A DNA stretch of 45,648 nt from Acidihalobacter prosperus (GTDB lineage: Bacteria > Pseudomonadota > Gammaproteobacteria > DSM-5130 > Acidihalobacteraceae), in the NCBI RefSeq assembly GCF_000754095.2, contig NZ_JQSG02000006.1, forward strand, positions 1-45,648, written 5' to 3'. The notes beneath the pieces are model-generated. The model was not told the origin of the DNA and ran no database searches. It saw only the letters and a program-made list of their open reading frames with translations. This document shows, one piece after another, positions 8,299 through 16,526 of this stretch (positions are counted from its first letter, which is position 1; each line of letters begins with the position of its first letter). Position numbers and translations under genes: made by a program.

Positions 8299-9420
8299 CT
8301 AATCCTGTCCGACCACGGTGGCCGTCAGCGGAATGCCGCCAGGCGCCCAAGCGACGATGGCGGCGGTATAGGGCGGGGGTTGCAGTGCGGCGTTATTGTT
8401 CGACGGATTGCGGACGTTGACGCCCTGCCCCGTGGCATTCGGGCCGTTGCAGACGCCGACCGGATATCCCCAGGGGTCGGTCACGGCGCTTTGAGACAGC
8501 CCGAGCGAAGACATGAAGCCGCCCAGCACCGTGGCCGGCTGGCAATCCCAAAACACGACCCCGGTATTGGTCACCGGCGTGCCCAGCTGGCCCGGGAACG
8601 GGTCGCCACTGAAATTCCAGCCGCAGTTACCGTTGCCGCTGTTGCAGATGGGACTGTTGCTGTCGAAACTCTGCGCGTTGGTCTGATCGAGCGCATCCGA
8701 CTGCGAAAAGTAATCGGTGGATGGATTCCGCGCGTTCGATGTCAGATATCGGGAGGTGAAAAACTGCCCATAATCGTCCGCCAGAGTGCGCAGCTGATCC
8801 ATCGCCTGCCGGTAATAGGCCTGCTCGATGGGTAGCCCGCTGACGACGACGCCCTGATCGCCGGTGGCCAGCGTGAGCTGCCCGGTCGCCGGGTCGAAGG
8901 TGGTGCCGGGAGACAGTTGATTCTTGCCATCCGACGACACGATCGCGATCACATGGTAGTAAACGGTCGCACCGCCAGGCCCATTAGGCTTGCTCAACGC
9001 GTTGCTGACGAAATAGCGGAAATACTTGTTGTAGCCATCCACTTCCAGACGCTCGACATTCAGTCCCTGCGACTGGGCAATCAGCTGCAGTTCGCTCGCG
9101 GTCTGCGCGCCGTCAGCCTGGCTGGCAGGCACCGCAGACGGCGGCGCGTTATTCGAGGGGGCGGGCGTGATGCAAGCCCCAGGCGCCGCGCAGAAATACT
9201 GCCCGGATAGCGATGAGTCCACCATCAAGGCATTCTCGCGATAGGCGTTCTTGATGGCGTTGGCCGCTTCCAGCAACCGGGTATGCGTGGCTTCCCGTTG
9301 CCCGAAATCCAGCATGGAGTCGAAGATCGGATAACTCATGGCCGTGATCAGCGCAACCAGCCCTATCGCGATCAGGACCTCGATCAAGGTAAAGCCATGC
9401 TGGCGTTCAGAGCATCGCAT
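8299..9420 (-). CDS. pilV: PilV-like large type IV prepilin
   Basis: A 373-residue protein with the class III signal MRCSERQHGFTLIEVLIAIG: short basic leader, Gly before Phe (peptidase site), and Glu at +5, followed by about 20 hydrophobic residues. The ATG at 9420 has GGAGG six bases upstream and overlaps the 3' end of the PilT-like gene by 14 bases; a 16-residue longer start is unlikely. The C-terminal 150 residues are Cys-, Asn- and Gly-rich. In IncI plasmids the large prepilin PilV forms the pilus tip and selects recipients through its C-terminus. No shufflon-type inverted repeats were seen beside it. Confidence 0.8.
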   Translation of the reverse strand: MRCSERQHGFTLIEVLIAIGLVALITAMSYPIFDSMLDFGQREATHTRLLEAANAIKNAYRENALMVDSSLSGQYFCAAPGACITPAPSNNAPPSAVPASQADGAQTASELQLIAQSQGLNVERLEVDGYNKYFRYFVSNALSKPNGPGGATVYYHVIAIVSSDGKNQLSPGTTFDPATGQLTLATGDQGVVVSGLPIEQAYYRQAMDQLRTLADDYGQFFTSRYLTSNARNPSTDYFSQSDALDQTNAQSFDSNSPICNSGNGNCGWNFSGDPFPGQLGTPVTNTGVVFWDCQPATVLGGFMSSLGLSQSAVTDPWGYPVGVCNGPNATGQGVNVRNPSNNNAALQPPPYTAAIVAWAPGGIPLTATVVGQD

Positions 9421-10477
9421 CGAGCGCCTCCGGGTCGTAGGAATGGCGCAGGGCCTCGTCGCGCTCAATCACCTCGTCCCTGACCAGTTTGGTCAGCATG
9501 TCATTGAGCGCGACCATGCCGTACTCCCGGCCGGCACTGATCTCGCTGAGGATTTGATGATCCGTGCCCTTGCGGATGCAGTTGGCGATGCCGCCGTCAA
9601 GCGTCATCAGTTCGTAGGCCAGCACACGTCCGTCGCCGCCCTTGCGCGGCATCAGCACCTGGCGCAGCACCAGGCGCAGGCCGGAGGCCAGCTGCTGGCG
9701 GATCAGCGTATGCTGCGCTTCGGGGAAGAAGGCCAACAGACGGGACACCGTTTCCTGGGCGCCGCGCGTGTGCAGGGTCATGAAGACCAGGTGCCCGGTC
9801 TCCGCCGCTTGCAGGGCGAGGCGTGCCGATTCGGCGTCGCGCACCTCGCCGACGGCGATGACGTTAGGCGCCTCGCGCAATGCCGCGCGCAGGCCCGATG
9901 TGAATGAGTCGGTGTCGTGCCCCACCTCGCGCTGGATGAACTGAGACAGGCCGCCTTCGCGCGTAGGCATTTCCTTCGGAAACAGGATTTCGACCGGGTC
10001 TTCGATGGTCACTGTGGTGGTCGAACGCAAGCGCGCGCGCTCATGCATCATGGCGGACAGCGTGGTCGTCTTGCCGGACCCCGTTTCTCCGGCCACGATG
10101 ATAAGACCGTGAGAGAACTGACAGATGCGCCGGAGCAGGTTCGTCGGCAGGCCGAGACCGTCGAGTTCCGGCGGCTCGGTTTCGAGCCGGCGCAGCACAG
10201 CTCCGCCTCCGCCCATCGACTTGAGCACGTTGACGCGAAAGCGCAGGCCAGAGACCGTTACGCCATGGTCCTGGTCGACATCGGCGCTCCAGTCGACCTT
10301 GCCGCCGACCAGGTACTCGATGTCATCCTCGCGCACGAGCGGCGAGGCCTCCATGACCTTGAGTCCCATGCCGGAGAGTTTGACGACGGGGCGGCTGTTG
10401 ACCCGCAGATAAAGATCCGACCAGGTCGGCGGTTCCGCCTGCAGCCAGTTTTCCATCCAGGTGACGAATCCACTCAC
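9407..10477 (-). CDS. pilT: PilT-like pilus retraction ATPase (first copy)
   Basis: A 356-residue ATPase. I place the start at the GTG at 10477 (AAAGGAG seven bases upstream). Family features are clear: SDLYLRVNSRPVVKLSG at the N-terminus (PilT: SDLHL), Walker A GETGSGKTTT near residue 130, the Asp box, Walker B VIAVGEVRDAES with the full GE-x-RD, and the His box TGHLVFMTLHT. These hexameric enzymes depolymerise the pilus. The gene follows the small pseudopilin gene by 31 bases and overlaps pilV. Note that in IncI plasmids the name pilT is used for a transglycosylase; here PilT means the T4a ATPase. Confidence 0.85.
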   Translation of the reverse strand: MSGFVTWMENWLQAEPPTWSDLYLRVNSRPVVKLSGMGLKVMEASPLVREDDIEYLVGGKVDWSADVDQDHGVTVSGLRFRVNVLKSMGGGGAVLRRLETEPPELDGLGLPTNLLRRICQFSHGLIIVAGETGSGKTTTLSAMMHERARLRSTTTVTIEDPVEILFPKEMPTREGGLSQFIQREVGHDTDSFTSGLRAALREAPNVIAVGEVRDAESARLALQAAETGHLVFMTLHTRGAQETVSRLLAFFPEAQHTLIRQQLASGLRLVLRQVLMPRKGGDGRVLAYELMTLDGGIANCIRKGTDHQILSEISAGREYGMVALNDMLTKLVRDEVIERDEALRHSYDPEALDAML

Positions 10478-10508
10478 GCAAAAACTCCTTTGTCGGTCTC
10501 GAACATCC

Positions 10509-11369
10509 TCAACCCGCCGCGATCGGCTCGATGGCGGTTTGTGACAGCAGTCCACCCCAGGGCGTCGCGGTGCGCAGCAACAGGCTGTAAGGCGCCCCCT
10601 GATCGCTCGCGCCGCAGGCCGCCGCGTTGCAAATCTGATAGGGCAGCCCCCAGGGATTGAGTCGTCCCGCCGGCGCACCCAGGGCGATGGGCAGGCCGGA
10701 TTGGGCCAGATTGGTCCAGGTATCCGCGCAGACGAAATTGGCATTGTCCCCGTAGGGTCCGCAGCCCGTGGGTTGGAACCAGTCGTTGGCGATATCGCCG
10801 GTGTTCGCCAGCCAGGCGGCGTACGCCGAAACGAGCTGCGCGGACAACCGCGCCAGCGCACGGTTCGCTTCGACCCATAGCGCGCGCTCGATGGGGCGCC
10901 CGTCGACTGCGGCGCTGACCAGCGCGTACTGCGCGGCGTACTGGGTGCGTTGCGAGCCCGTGGCGTCGGGCTTGGGTATCCATAGCGTGATCGATCGGTA
11001 GTCGTATCCGTTCGGCGTCGTCTGGCGTGGGCCGACGGAGACCACCACGCCATGTCGTTCCGGGATGCCGGCCGCCTGCATCAGGCAGTCGCCGACCGGC
11101 AGCGAGCAATTCGGTATCGAGGGTTGGGTGCTGCCGTCCATGAGTTGCGGATGGGCGGCATACCACGCGGCGAGCAACGTCGCCGCGCGGTTGACATAAT
11201 CCTGATCGCGCCGCTGGGTGGCCGCCTCGCCGACCCCGCCCAGCTCCGCGGTATAGGCGCCGATGAAGAGGGAGGCGACGCCCGCCAGCAGCACGACGAA
11301 CAGCAACAGCGCCAGACCGCCCTGACGCCGGGGCGGCGCTGATGGGGACGGTCCGGCGCGGTACGGCAT
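10509..11369 (-). CDS. minor pilin/pseudopilin-like membrane-anchored protein
   Basis: A 286-residue protein with one N-terminal hydrophobic helix (GGLALLLFVVLLAGVASLFIGAY split over residues 17-40) after a basic, Pro-rich leader. This resembles a prepilin without the usual Phe-Thr-Leu-Ile-Glu. The rest is extracytoplasmic, with Cys pairs in NCSLPVGDC and GCGPYGDNANFVC and the phrase LNPWGLPYQIC. A similar phrase (DPWGYPVGVC) occurs in the PilV-like protein, suggesting a shared C-terminal fold. Its ATG overlaps the pilS stop codon (TGATG), so the two are tightly coupled. It is probably a minor pilin of the thin pilus. Confidence 0.7.
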   Translation of the reverse strand: MPYRAGPSPSAPPRRQGGLALLLFVVLLAGVASLFIGAYTAELGGVGEAATQRRDQDYVNRAATLLAAWYAAHPQLMDGSTQPSIPNCSLPVGDCLMQAAGIPERHGVVVSVGPRQTTPNGYDYRSITLWIPKPDATGSQRTQYAAQYALVSAAVDGRPIERALWVEANRALARLSAQLVSAYAAWLANTGDIANDWFQPTGCGPYGDNANFVCADTWTNLAQSGLPIALGAPAGRLNPWGLPYQICNAAACGASDQGAPYSLLLRTATPWGGLLSQTAIEPIAAG

Positions 11370-11965
11370 CAGCTGTTACCCGCAAACACGTAGCCGAAGG
11401 TGTTCACGCCGCCGGAAGCGGTACCGAGGTAGCAGTTGCCGGCCACCGTGTTCGAGCCGCTGGTGGTGGTCGCCGCTCCGCCCGAACAGGACTTGAACGC
11501 CTGGGCCGCGATTTTCTGCGGCACGTTGTTCGCCTGCACCGCGTACTGCACGCTACTGCCGTTTGGCAGGAAGGAGCCCGGCACGATCGAGATCGTCACC
11601 TGCGGGCCGATCTGGGTGAATTCCACGTTACCGCTGGCATCCACCGACTTGGTCTGCATGTAGGGACCATTCCAGGTGCTCGACACGTCGGCGCCACAGG
11701 AATTGGCCGTATTGCCGGCGACCGCGGCTTTATCGAACAACAGGTCCGTCTGGAACGGGTAGCACGAGGTGTCGAGGTCGAAGCGGTCTGCAGCCGACGC
11801 GATGGACGCCATGGTGTTGTACAACACCTGTCCCTTCGACTTGCTCAGGTTGAAGAATGCGACCACACCGGCCGTAATGACCGCAAGGACGCCCAGCGCG
11901 ATCAAAATCTCAATCAGGGTAAAACCGCCCTGGCGGCGGCGATTCGTTGGCTGTTTCAGTTTCAT
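11369..11965 (-). CDS. pilS: major type IVb prepilin PilS-like
   Basis: A 198-residue prepilin. The start at MKLKQPTNRRRQGGFTLIEI has AAGGAG before it; an in-frame start 12 residues earlier lies inside pilR. The basic leader, Gly-Phe processing site, Glu at +5 and about 22 hydrophobic residues define a type IV pilin. The mature part has the size of a PilS-type pilin and ends with a Gly/Ser-rich Cys-containing D-region. Its position after the PilR-like gene is as in IncI thin-pilus operons. Mature subunits polymerise into the pilus used for mating contact. Confidence 0.85.
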   Translation of the reverse strand: MKLKQPTNRRRQGGFTLIEILIALGVLAVITAGVVAFFNLSKSKGQVLYNTMASIASAADRFDLDTSCYPFQTDLLFDKAAVAGNTANSCGADVSSTWNGPYMQTKSVDASGNVEFTQIGPQVTISIVPGSFLPNGSSVQYAVQANNVPQKIAAQAFKSCSGGAATTTSGSNTVAGNCYLGTASGGVNTFGYVFAGNS

Positions 11966-11997
11966 CGTCCATCTCCTTGATGGTTTTTCAACGGTTG

Positions 11998-13191
11998 TCA
12001 TGCGTGCGACAGCAGCGTAGCCAGCTCGGGGAATACCGTGACCCCGAAGATGCCGAGCACCATCAACGCGGTCATCAACATGAACATCAGGTTCGCCCAG
12101 GTCTCGAAACGCTTCGAAAACATCTCCATGTCCTCGGCCATGATGCGGGCGTAGACCCGAAGGTCTTCCACCGTCGCATCCGGATCGTTGGCGCCCAGGG
12201 CGCCGATGATCGTGGCGGACAGGAACTCCGGAAATTCCGCGAGCCTGGCCGCATCCGACGGATTGCCGCCGCCTTCGAGACCGGCTGCAAGGCGGTTGAA
12301 CGCCTCGCGCAGCTGTTCGCCGCGACAGCTCGTGGCCACCCGCCGCGCCGCTTCGGATCGCCGGATGGCCGCTTCGTACAGCAACGCAAAAGAAGTCAAC
12401 GCCTGCGCCGCGTCGGCGCGTGCCAGCAACTCTCGCAGCACCGGCGCACGGCGCCAGACCTCGCGCATCCGTCCGCTGAACAACACGACCACGACGATCA
12501 CGAGCAGCGTCCAGTACAACACCGAAAATGCGACCGGATATTGCTGAATAACCGCGTCCAGCGCGTATATTTGCGAAATTCCATGCGGTGGCTTGAAGCC
12601 GGCCTTCTGGAAGAACGTGGCAAACCGCGGAATCAGAAACAGGAAGCTCGACCAGATCATCAGTGCGCCGATGGCGCCGTAAATGATCGGCTGGGTCAGG
12701 ATGCCTTTGATCTTGCCGCCGAGGGTCGCCAGCTGTTGATGCTTGTCCGACAGCCCCTGAAAAGCTTCCGGCAGATTGCCCGCCTCGCTCATGGCCCGAA
12801 CCAGCGCGATATCTTCCTCATCGAATCCCGCCTGATGCAGGGCCTCGTCCATGCGCGCGCCGGCAGTCACGGCGGCGCCGGCCGCTGACAGCGCCACCTT
12901 GAGCACCGGGTCGCTGACAAAGGAGCCCGCCTGCGCCAGCGCATCCTGCGGCTTGGCGCCCTGCGACATCCGCCGGGACAGGGAACGATAGATCTGGGCC
13001 AGTTCCCGCGAGGGAAACCGTCGGTGCTGCCAGAGGCTGATCGTCTCGTACCACGACACGCGGGCATCGACCAGGCGTTGCCCGCGGGCGGTCAGGCGCT
13101 CGGCCAGTTCGTCGGGTGATTCGCCGATCATGGTTTCTTCCGCCATGCCGCGGCGGCCGTAATCGACATCGGCGCGAAACACGTAACGCAT
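11998..13191 (-). CDS. pilR: PilR-like inner-membrane pilus platform protein
   Basis: A 397-residue protein of the GspF/PilC/PilR family. It has two cytoplasmic T2SF-type domains and three predicted membrane helices near residues 158-185, 215-238 and 365-390. The motifs ARMDEALHQAGF and SEAGNLPEAFQGLS match the first domain (usual form: G-x-x-L-x-x-A-L), and ANDPDATVEDL lies in the second. It anchors the assembly ATPase at the inner membrane. Its start codon shares bases with the pilQ stop, so translation is coupled. Confidence 0.9.
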   Translation of the reverse strand: MRYVFRADVDYGRRGMAEETMIGESPDELAERLTARGQRLVDARVSWYETISLWQHRRFPSRELAQIYRSLSRRMSQGAKPQDALAQAGSFVSDPVLKVALSAAGAAVTAGARMDEALHQAGFDEEDIALVRAMSEAGNLPEAFQGLSDKHQQLATLGGKIKGILTQPIIYGAIGALMIWSSFLFLIPRFATFFQKAGFKPPHGISQIYALDAVIQQYPVAFSVLYWTLLVIVVVVLFSGRMREVWRRAPVLRELLARADAAQALTSFALLYEAAIRRSEAARRVATSCRGEQLREAFNRLAAGLEGGGNPSDAARLAEFPEFLSATIIGALGANDPDATVEDLRVYARIMAEDMEMFSKRFETWANLMFMLMTALMVLGIFGVTVFPELATLLSHA

Positions 13192-14927
13192 TATTCGTCG
13201 GCTCCCGTCTTGGGTTTGAGTACGCGCATGACCTCGGCGTAATCGGTGACGCCTTGCGCCATGCGCTCGAGCCCGCTGCGAAAGAGTCCGGGGCGGGTCG
13301 TCTTGCGGATCTCGGCCGCGCTGGCAGTGCCAAGATCCATGTCGGCCGTCGGCTCGAAAAACTCGTAGGCGAGAATGCGTCCGGCGTATCCGGTATCGCC
13401 GCAGCGCGGACAGCCCTCTTTTGAGGCCCGCTTGATCTGTGTCTTCGGCAGTCCCGCGCGTTCGATGACGCGCAGCACTTCATCGCGGGTCTCGGGCTGA
13501 GCGCAGTGCGCGCAGACCTTTCTGAGCAGTCGCTGGGACAAGATGCCGAGAATCAGGTCGCCGCCGGCCGTCATGTCGATACGGTCGCCGGCGCGGGTCC
13601 GTTCCGTGCGCATGCGTAAAATCGCCGATGCGGCGTCCGTCGCGTGATAGGTGGACAGGGTCATGTGCCCGGTATTGGCCGCGACCAGCGCTCGGGACAG
13701 GGCATCCGCATTGCGAATCTCGCCCCAGTAGATGATCTGCGGCGCCGAGCGCAGCAGGGAGTCCGTGATTTTTCGGGCAGCCCCCTCGATTTCCTCCGGG
13801 TTGCTCTTGGCGACTGGGATTTCGTGCTGTTCCCACGAAGCCACGCGCACCTCGACCGGATGCTCGACGGTTTGAATCGATCTCGCCAACGGATCGGTCG
13901 AGTACAGCAGCGAGATGGCCGTCGTGTTCTTGCCGGAGCTGGTTGGCCCTACGACCAGCAGCAATCCATAAGGCGACTCAATGGCCTGACGCAGCTTCCT
14001 GCGCGTCTCGCCATCGAAGCCCAGCAGATCGATGTCCGCGACATCCGCCTGCAGGTCGAAGGGTCGCAGCACGGCGGCGCGGCCGAAGAAGGTCTGCTTG
14101 AGTTCCACCCGGAACTCGAAACGGCCCTCCAGGTTTTCGGGAATCAGTCCGCTCAACGAACCGGGTACCGAAAGATCGCCTTCCGCTGCGCGGATATCGC
14201 CCGCGATGAGGGTAATCAGGCGGCCGAACGGGCCATCCAGCGTGCCCGACGGGCTGCGTTCAAGCGGCAGCGCATGCAGGTGACGGCGAATGCCCTCGAC
14301 CTGAATGAACACCTGCCCGGCCATGGGACCCGGTTCTAGGTAGATATTCTCGACGCCGGCGCCCTGGTAGACCGACTCCGTCAGCAGGTGTCCCATCGCG
14401 GCGCGCCAATCCTTCTTTTCGAGAGCGGCCAGGAAGTCCTCCCGTGGATTGCTGTAATGCCGGTAATACAGGCCGGAGATGGTCTTGGGCGTCGCCAGCA
14501 CGAAACGCGCGCGGCTGTCGGCGATGCGTACCTCGCGCGCATGCGCCGGGTCCGCGATCGCGTAATACACCGCGCCGCTCATGTCGCGATGCACCGGGAC
14601 CGCATGCTGGCCCGCCCGTTCGATGACGGCGTCCTTGAGATCGCCGGTGATCTCGATTTCCGGCACGCGGGTCCAGGGCAACCAGGGATACCCCGAAGAC
14701 AGCGCCAGCGCGGCCGCGATGCGTTCCGCAGGCAGCAGGCGCATTTCCCTGACGGCCTGCGGCTCGGGTATGCAGCCGGCGGCCGCCGTGGCGCGGGCGA
14801 AGCGCAGATGCGCATCGCTCATGCCGACCGCGCGCAGCGCCTGCAGAATCGGCATCTGCTCCTTCGGACGCCACCAGCCTTCCGGCGCATCCTCGAAAGC
14901 GTCAGTCAGCAACGAGTCATCGGCCAT
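13191..14927 (-). CDS. pilQ: PilQ-like pilus assembly ATPase (GspE family)
   Basis: A 578-residue extension-type ATPase. It has an N-terminal GspE-N-like region (about 1-150), then the ATPase core with Walker A GPTSSGKNTT near 325-334, Walker B IIYWGEIRNADAL, the His box HMTLSTYHATDA, and a four-Cys zinc motif (CAHC near 472, CPRC near 507) typical of GspE/PilB. The P-loop is unusual: the residue after the Lys, normally Ser or Thr coordinating magnesium, is Asn. The following Thr might replace it. The gene overlaps both neighbours slightly and stands just before pilR, as in IncI clusters. Confidence 0.9.
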   Translation of the reverse strand: MADDSLLTDAFEDAPEGWWRPKEQMPILQALRAVGMSDAHLRFARATAAAGCIPEPQAVREMRLLPAERIAAALALSSGYPWLPWTRVPEIEITGDLKDAVIERAGQHAVPVHRDMSGAVYYAIADPAHAREVRIADSRARFVLATPKTISGLYYRHYSNPREDFLAALEKKDWRAAMGHLLTESVYQGAGVENIYLEPGPMAGQVFIQVEGIRRHLHALPLERSPSGTLDGPFGRLITLIAGDIRAAEGDLSVPGSLSGLIPENLEGRFEFRVELKQTFFGRAAVLRPFDLQADVADIDLLGFDGETRRKLRQAIESPYGLLLVVGPTSSGKNTTAISLLYSTDPLARSIQTVEHPVEVRVASWEQHEIPVAKSNPEEIEGAARKITDSLLRSAPQIIYWGEIRNADALSRALVAANTGHMTLSTYHATDAASAILRMRTERTRAGDRIDMTAGGDLILGILSQRLLRKVCAHCAQPETRDEVLRVIERAGLPKTQIKRASKEGCPRCGDTGYAGRILAYEFFEPTADMDLGTASAAEIRKTTRPGLFRSGLERMAQGVTDYAEVMRVLKPKTGADE

Positions 14928-15444
14928 AGATAGTCACCGTTACGTCGAAGTATCCCTGGGCGATATCCAGCCCCGTGATGCGCGCGGGGTAGCGGTCGAA
15001 AACGGCGAGCAGCCTGCGCAGCCCGGACAAGGTGGTCCAGTTGCCGGTCACCCGAAAGGCCAGCCGCTTGAGCCCTGGAATGGAAGCGGGCTTGGCCGCC
15101 GAAGCGAGGTCTTCCAGCCCGTTGCCGTCGTTCTTCGTGTAACCCGAGACCGTCGCCTGACTGATGGTGGCAAAGTCGGCTGGCGCCGCACGGCGCAGTG
15201 CGGAGAGCGCAAGCGCGGCGTTGGTCTCGACATCATCGACAGCGGGCGAAGCCGGCAGCTTGCGCTGGGTCATCAGCACGAGTCGGGCGGCTGAGCGCAG
15301 ATCTCTTGCCGCATCCGCCGCGTAATGGTCGGCTGTGCGTCCGGCCGCGCTCGAGAAATGCCAAACCAGGAACGCCAACACCAGCATCAGCGCCGACGCC
15401 GACCAGCCCCATTGTCGGTTCCGCACCAGACTCGGCTTTTTCAT
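14917..15444 (-). CDS. inner-membrane pilus alignment protein, PilO-type topology
   Basis: A 175-residue protein starting at MKKPSLVRNRQWGW; the open frame extends 43 codons upstream but that part lies inside pilO and looks non-coding. One membrane helix (about residues 15-33, ASALMLVLAFLVWHF) is followed by a helical stretch rich in Ala/Arg/Asp and a C-terminal alpha/beta part ending GYFDVTVTIYGR. This is the topology of PilO/GspM alignment proteins: a short cytoplasmic tail, one helix, a coil, and a ferredoxin-like domain. It occupies the position of pilP in R64, but the PilP signature is in the gene at 6461-7210 instead. It overlaps pilQ by 11 bases. Confidence 0.65.
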   Translation of the reverse strand: MKKPSLVRNRQWGWSASALMLVLAFLVWHFSSAAGRTADHYAADAARDLRSAARLVLMTQRKLPASPAVDDVETNAALALSALRRAAPADFATISQATVSGYTKNDGNGLEDLASAAKPASIPGLKRLAFRVTGNWTTLSGLRRLLAVFDRYPARITGLDIAQGYFDVTVTIYGR

Positions 15445-16526
15445 GGCATCAGACTCCCGTGACGGTAGATCAGCGCGAACCGCCCTTCCCCGGCCCTGGC
15501 GAGCCGGTACAGCCGCCAGCCGCGGGGCGGACGCTTCGCGAGTCCCGCTCGAATCGCGGACGCAGGTGTCCACTGGCCCGGCGCAATGGGGGAGAGCGCG
15601 TGCAGCGGCAGCATGACGACGATTTCGCGGCCCTTTTGCGTCAGGCTGACGCTGCTGCCCGGCTGATAGACCGCTTTGGCCGCCGCAATCAGGCTGTCGG
15701 GCCGAATACCGCCCTGCCGGGCCAGGGCCTCGGCATGCGTGCGGTCCCAGGCAATGACGCGGATCTTGGCGGCGTCCAGCCTGGTAGCGGCAAGGCGCGC
15801 GCGATGTCCGTGCAGGGCTTCCGCTGACATTTCAATACCCAGATTGACGACGCTCAGAGCCAACAAGGCCGTGGATGCGAGCAGCGCCGCGCGGCGGTAC
15901 TGACGAACCGGGATGCCCCGCCACTCGGGTTCCACCGGAAAGTCCCGCGAAGGCGGCGCGTTTTCAAGCAGCGCCCAGAGGTCGGCGAACGACTCGGCGC
16001 CCGCGTCCGATACGCCCGATTGCTGCACCAGGCGTGCCTGAGTGATTTCGATGTCTTCGCCGCTTGCAAGCGTCCAGCCGGTGACCGTCTGATCGCGCCG
16101 GTAGATGGCGAGCGCCGTATAGCCCCCCGGCAGTTCGGCTTGCAGTACGGAAGGCGCAGGCAGGTCCTTGAGGCGGTCACGCAGCGCAAGCGCAAGCGGA
16201 CGGGACGGATGGCCGTTGATCGTCTCGTTGCCCTGGCGGGTGAACACCGCCCACTCGCCGCTGGTGAATTGCGCGACGCGCTCCTTGAGCAATTCCCGTC
16301 CCAGACGCCCCAAGCCCTTCGTCGAACGTCCGCCGGACGGCGCAAGCACGTCATATTCACAGACCCGCCACAGCACGCAGTGCGCCGGCGGCTGCGATAT
16401 TTCTTCCGGCTGCCCCGATGCGTCGAGGCCCCAGTAGCGCCAGATATCGCCTGTCTGAACCGCCAAACAGTTCGGAGTGGCTTCTGATTTCCGCCCGAAA
16501 GCAGGCCGCGCGAGTTTCAGCTTCAT
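15441..16526 (-). CDS. pilO: PilO-like thin pilus assembly protein
   Basis: A 361-residue protein with a cytoplasmic N-terminal half, one membrane helix near residues 212-232 (RAALLASTALLALSVVNLGI) and a periplasmic C-terminal half. The order pilL-pilN-pilO and this bitopic layout match IncI PilO, which is required for thin-pilus biogenesis and contacts the secretin PilN. The start ATG overlaps the pilN stop and the end overlaps the next gene by four bases. Sequence similarity alone is modest; the assignment rests on order, size and topology. Confidence 0.7.
   Translation of the reverse strand: MKLKLARPAFGRKSEATPNCLAVQTGDIWRYWGLDASGQPEEISQPPAHCVLWRVCEYDVLAPSGGRSTKGLGRLGRELLKERVAQFTSGEWAVFTRQGNETINGHPSRPLALALRDRLKDLPAPSVLQAELPGGYTALAIYRRDQTVTGWTLASGEDIEITQARLVQQSGVSDAGAESFADLWALLENAPPSRDFPVEPEWRGIPVRQYRRAALLASTALLALSVVNLGIEMSAEALHGHRARLAATRLDAAKIRVIAWDRTHAEALARQGGIRPDSLIAAAKAVYQPGSSVSLTQKGREIVVMLPLHALSPIAPGQWTPASAIRAGLAKRPPRGWRLYRLARAGEGRFALIYRHGSLMP

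Noticed and set aside
6461-9420. A shufflon at the pilV 3' end
   Set aside because: No recombinase and no repeated inverted 19-base-type sites were seen near the PilV-like gene.
9407-11053. A 548-codon version of the first PilT-like ATPase
   Set aside because: The first 190 codons overlap the pseudopilin gene and have no coding character; a GTG at 10477 has a good ribosome site.
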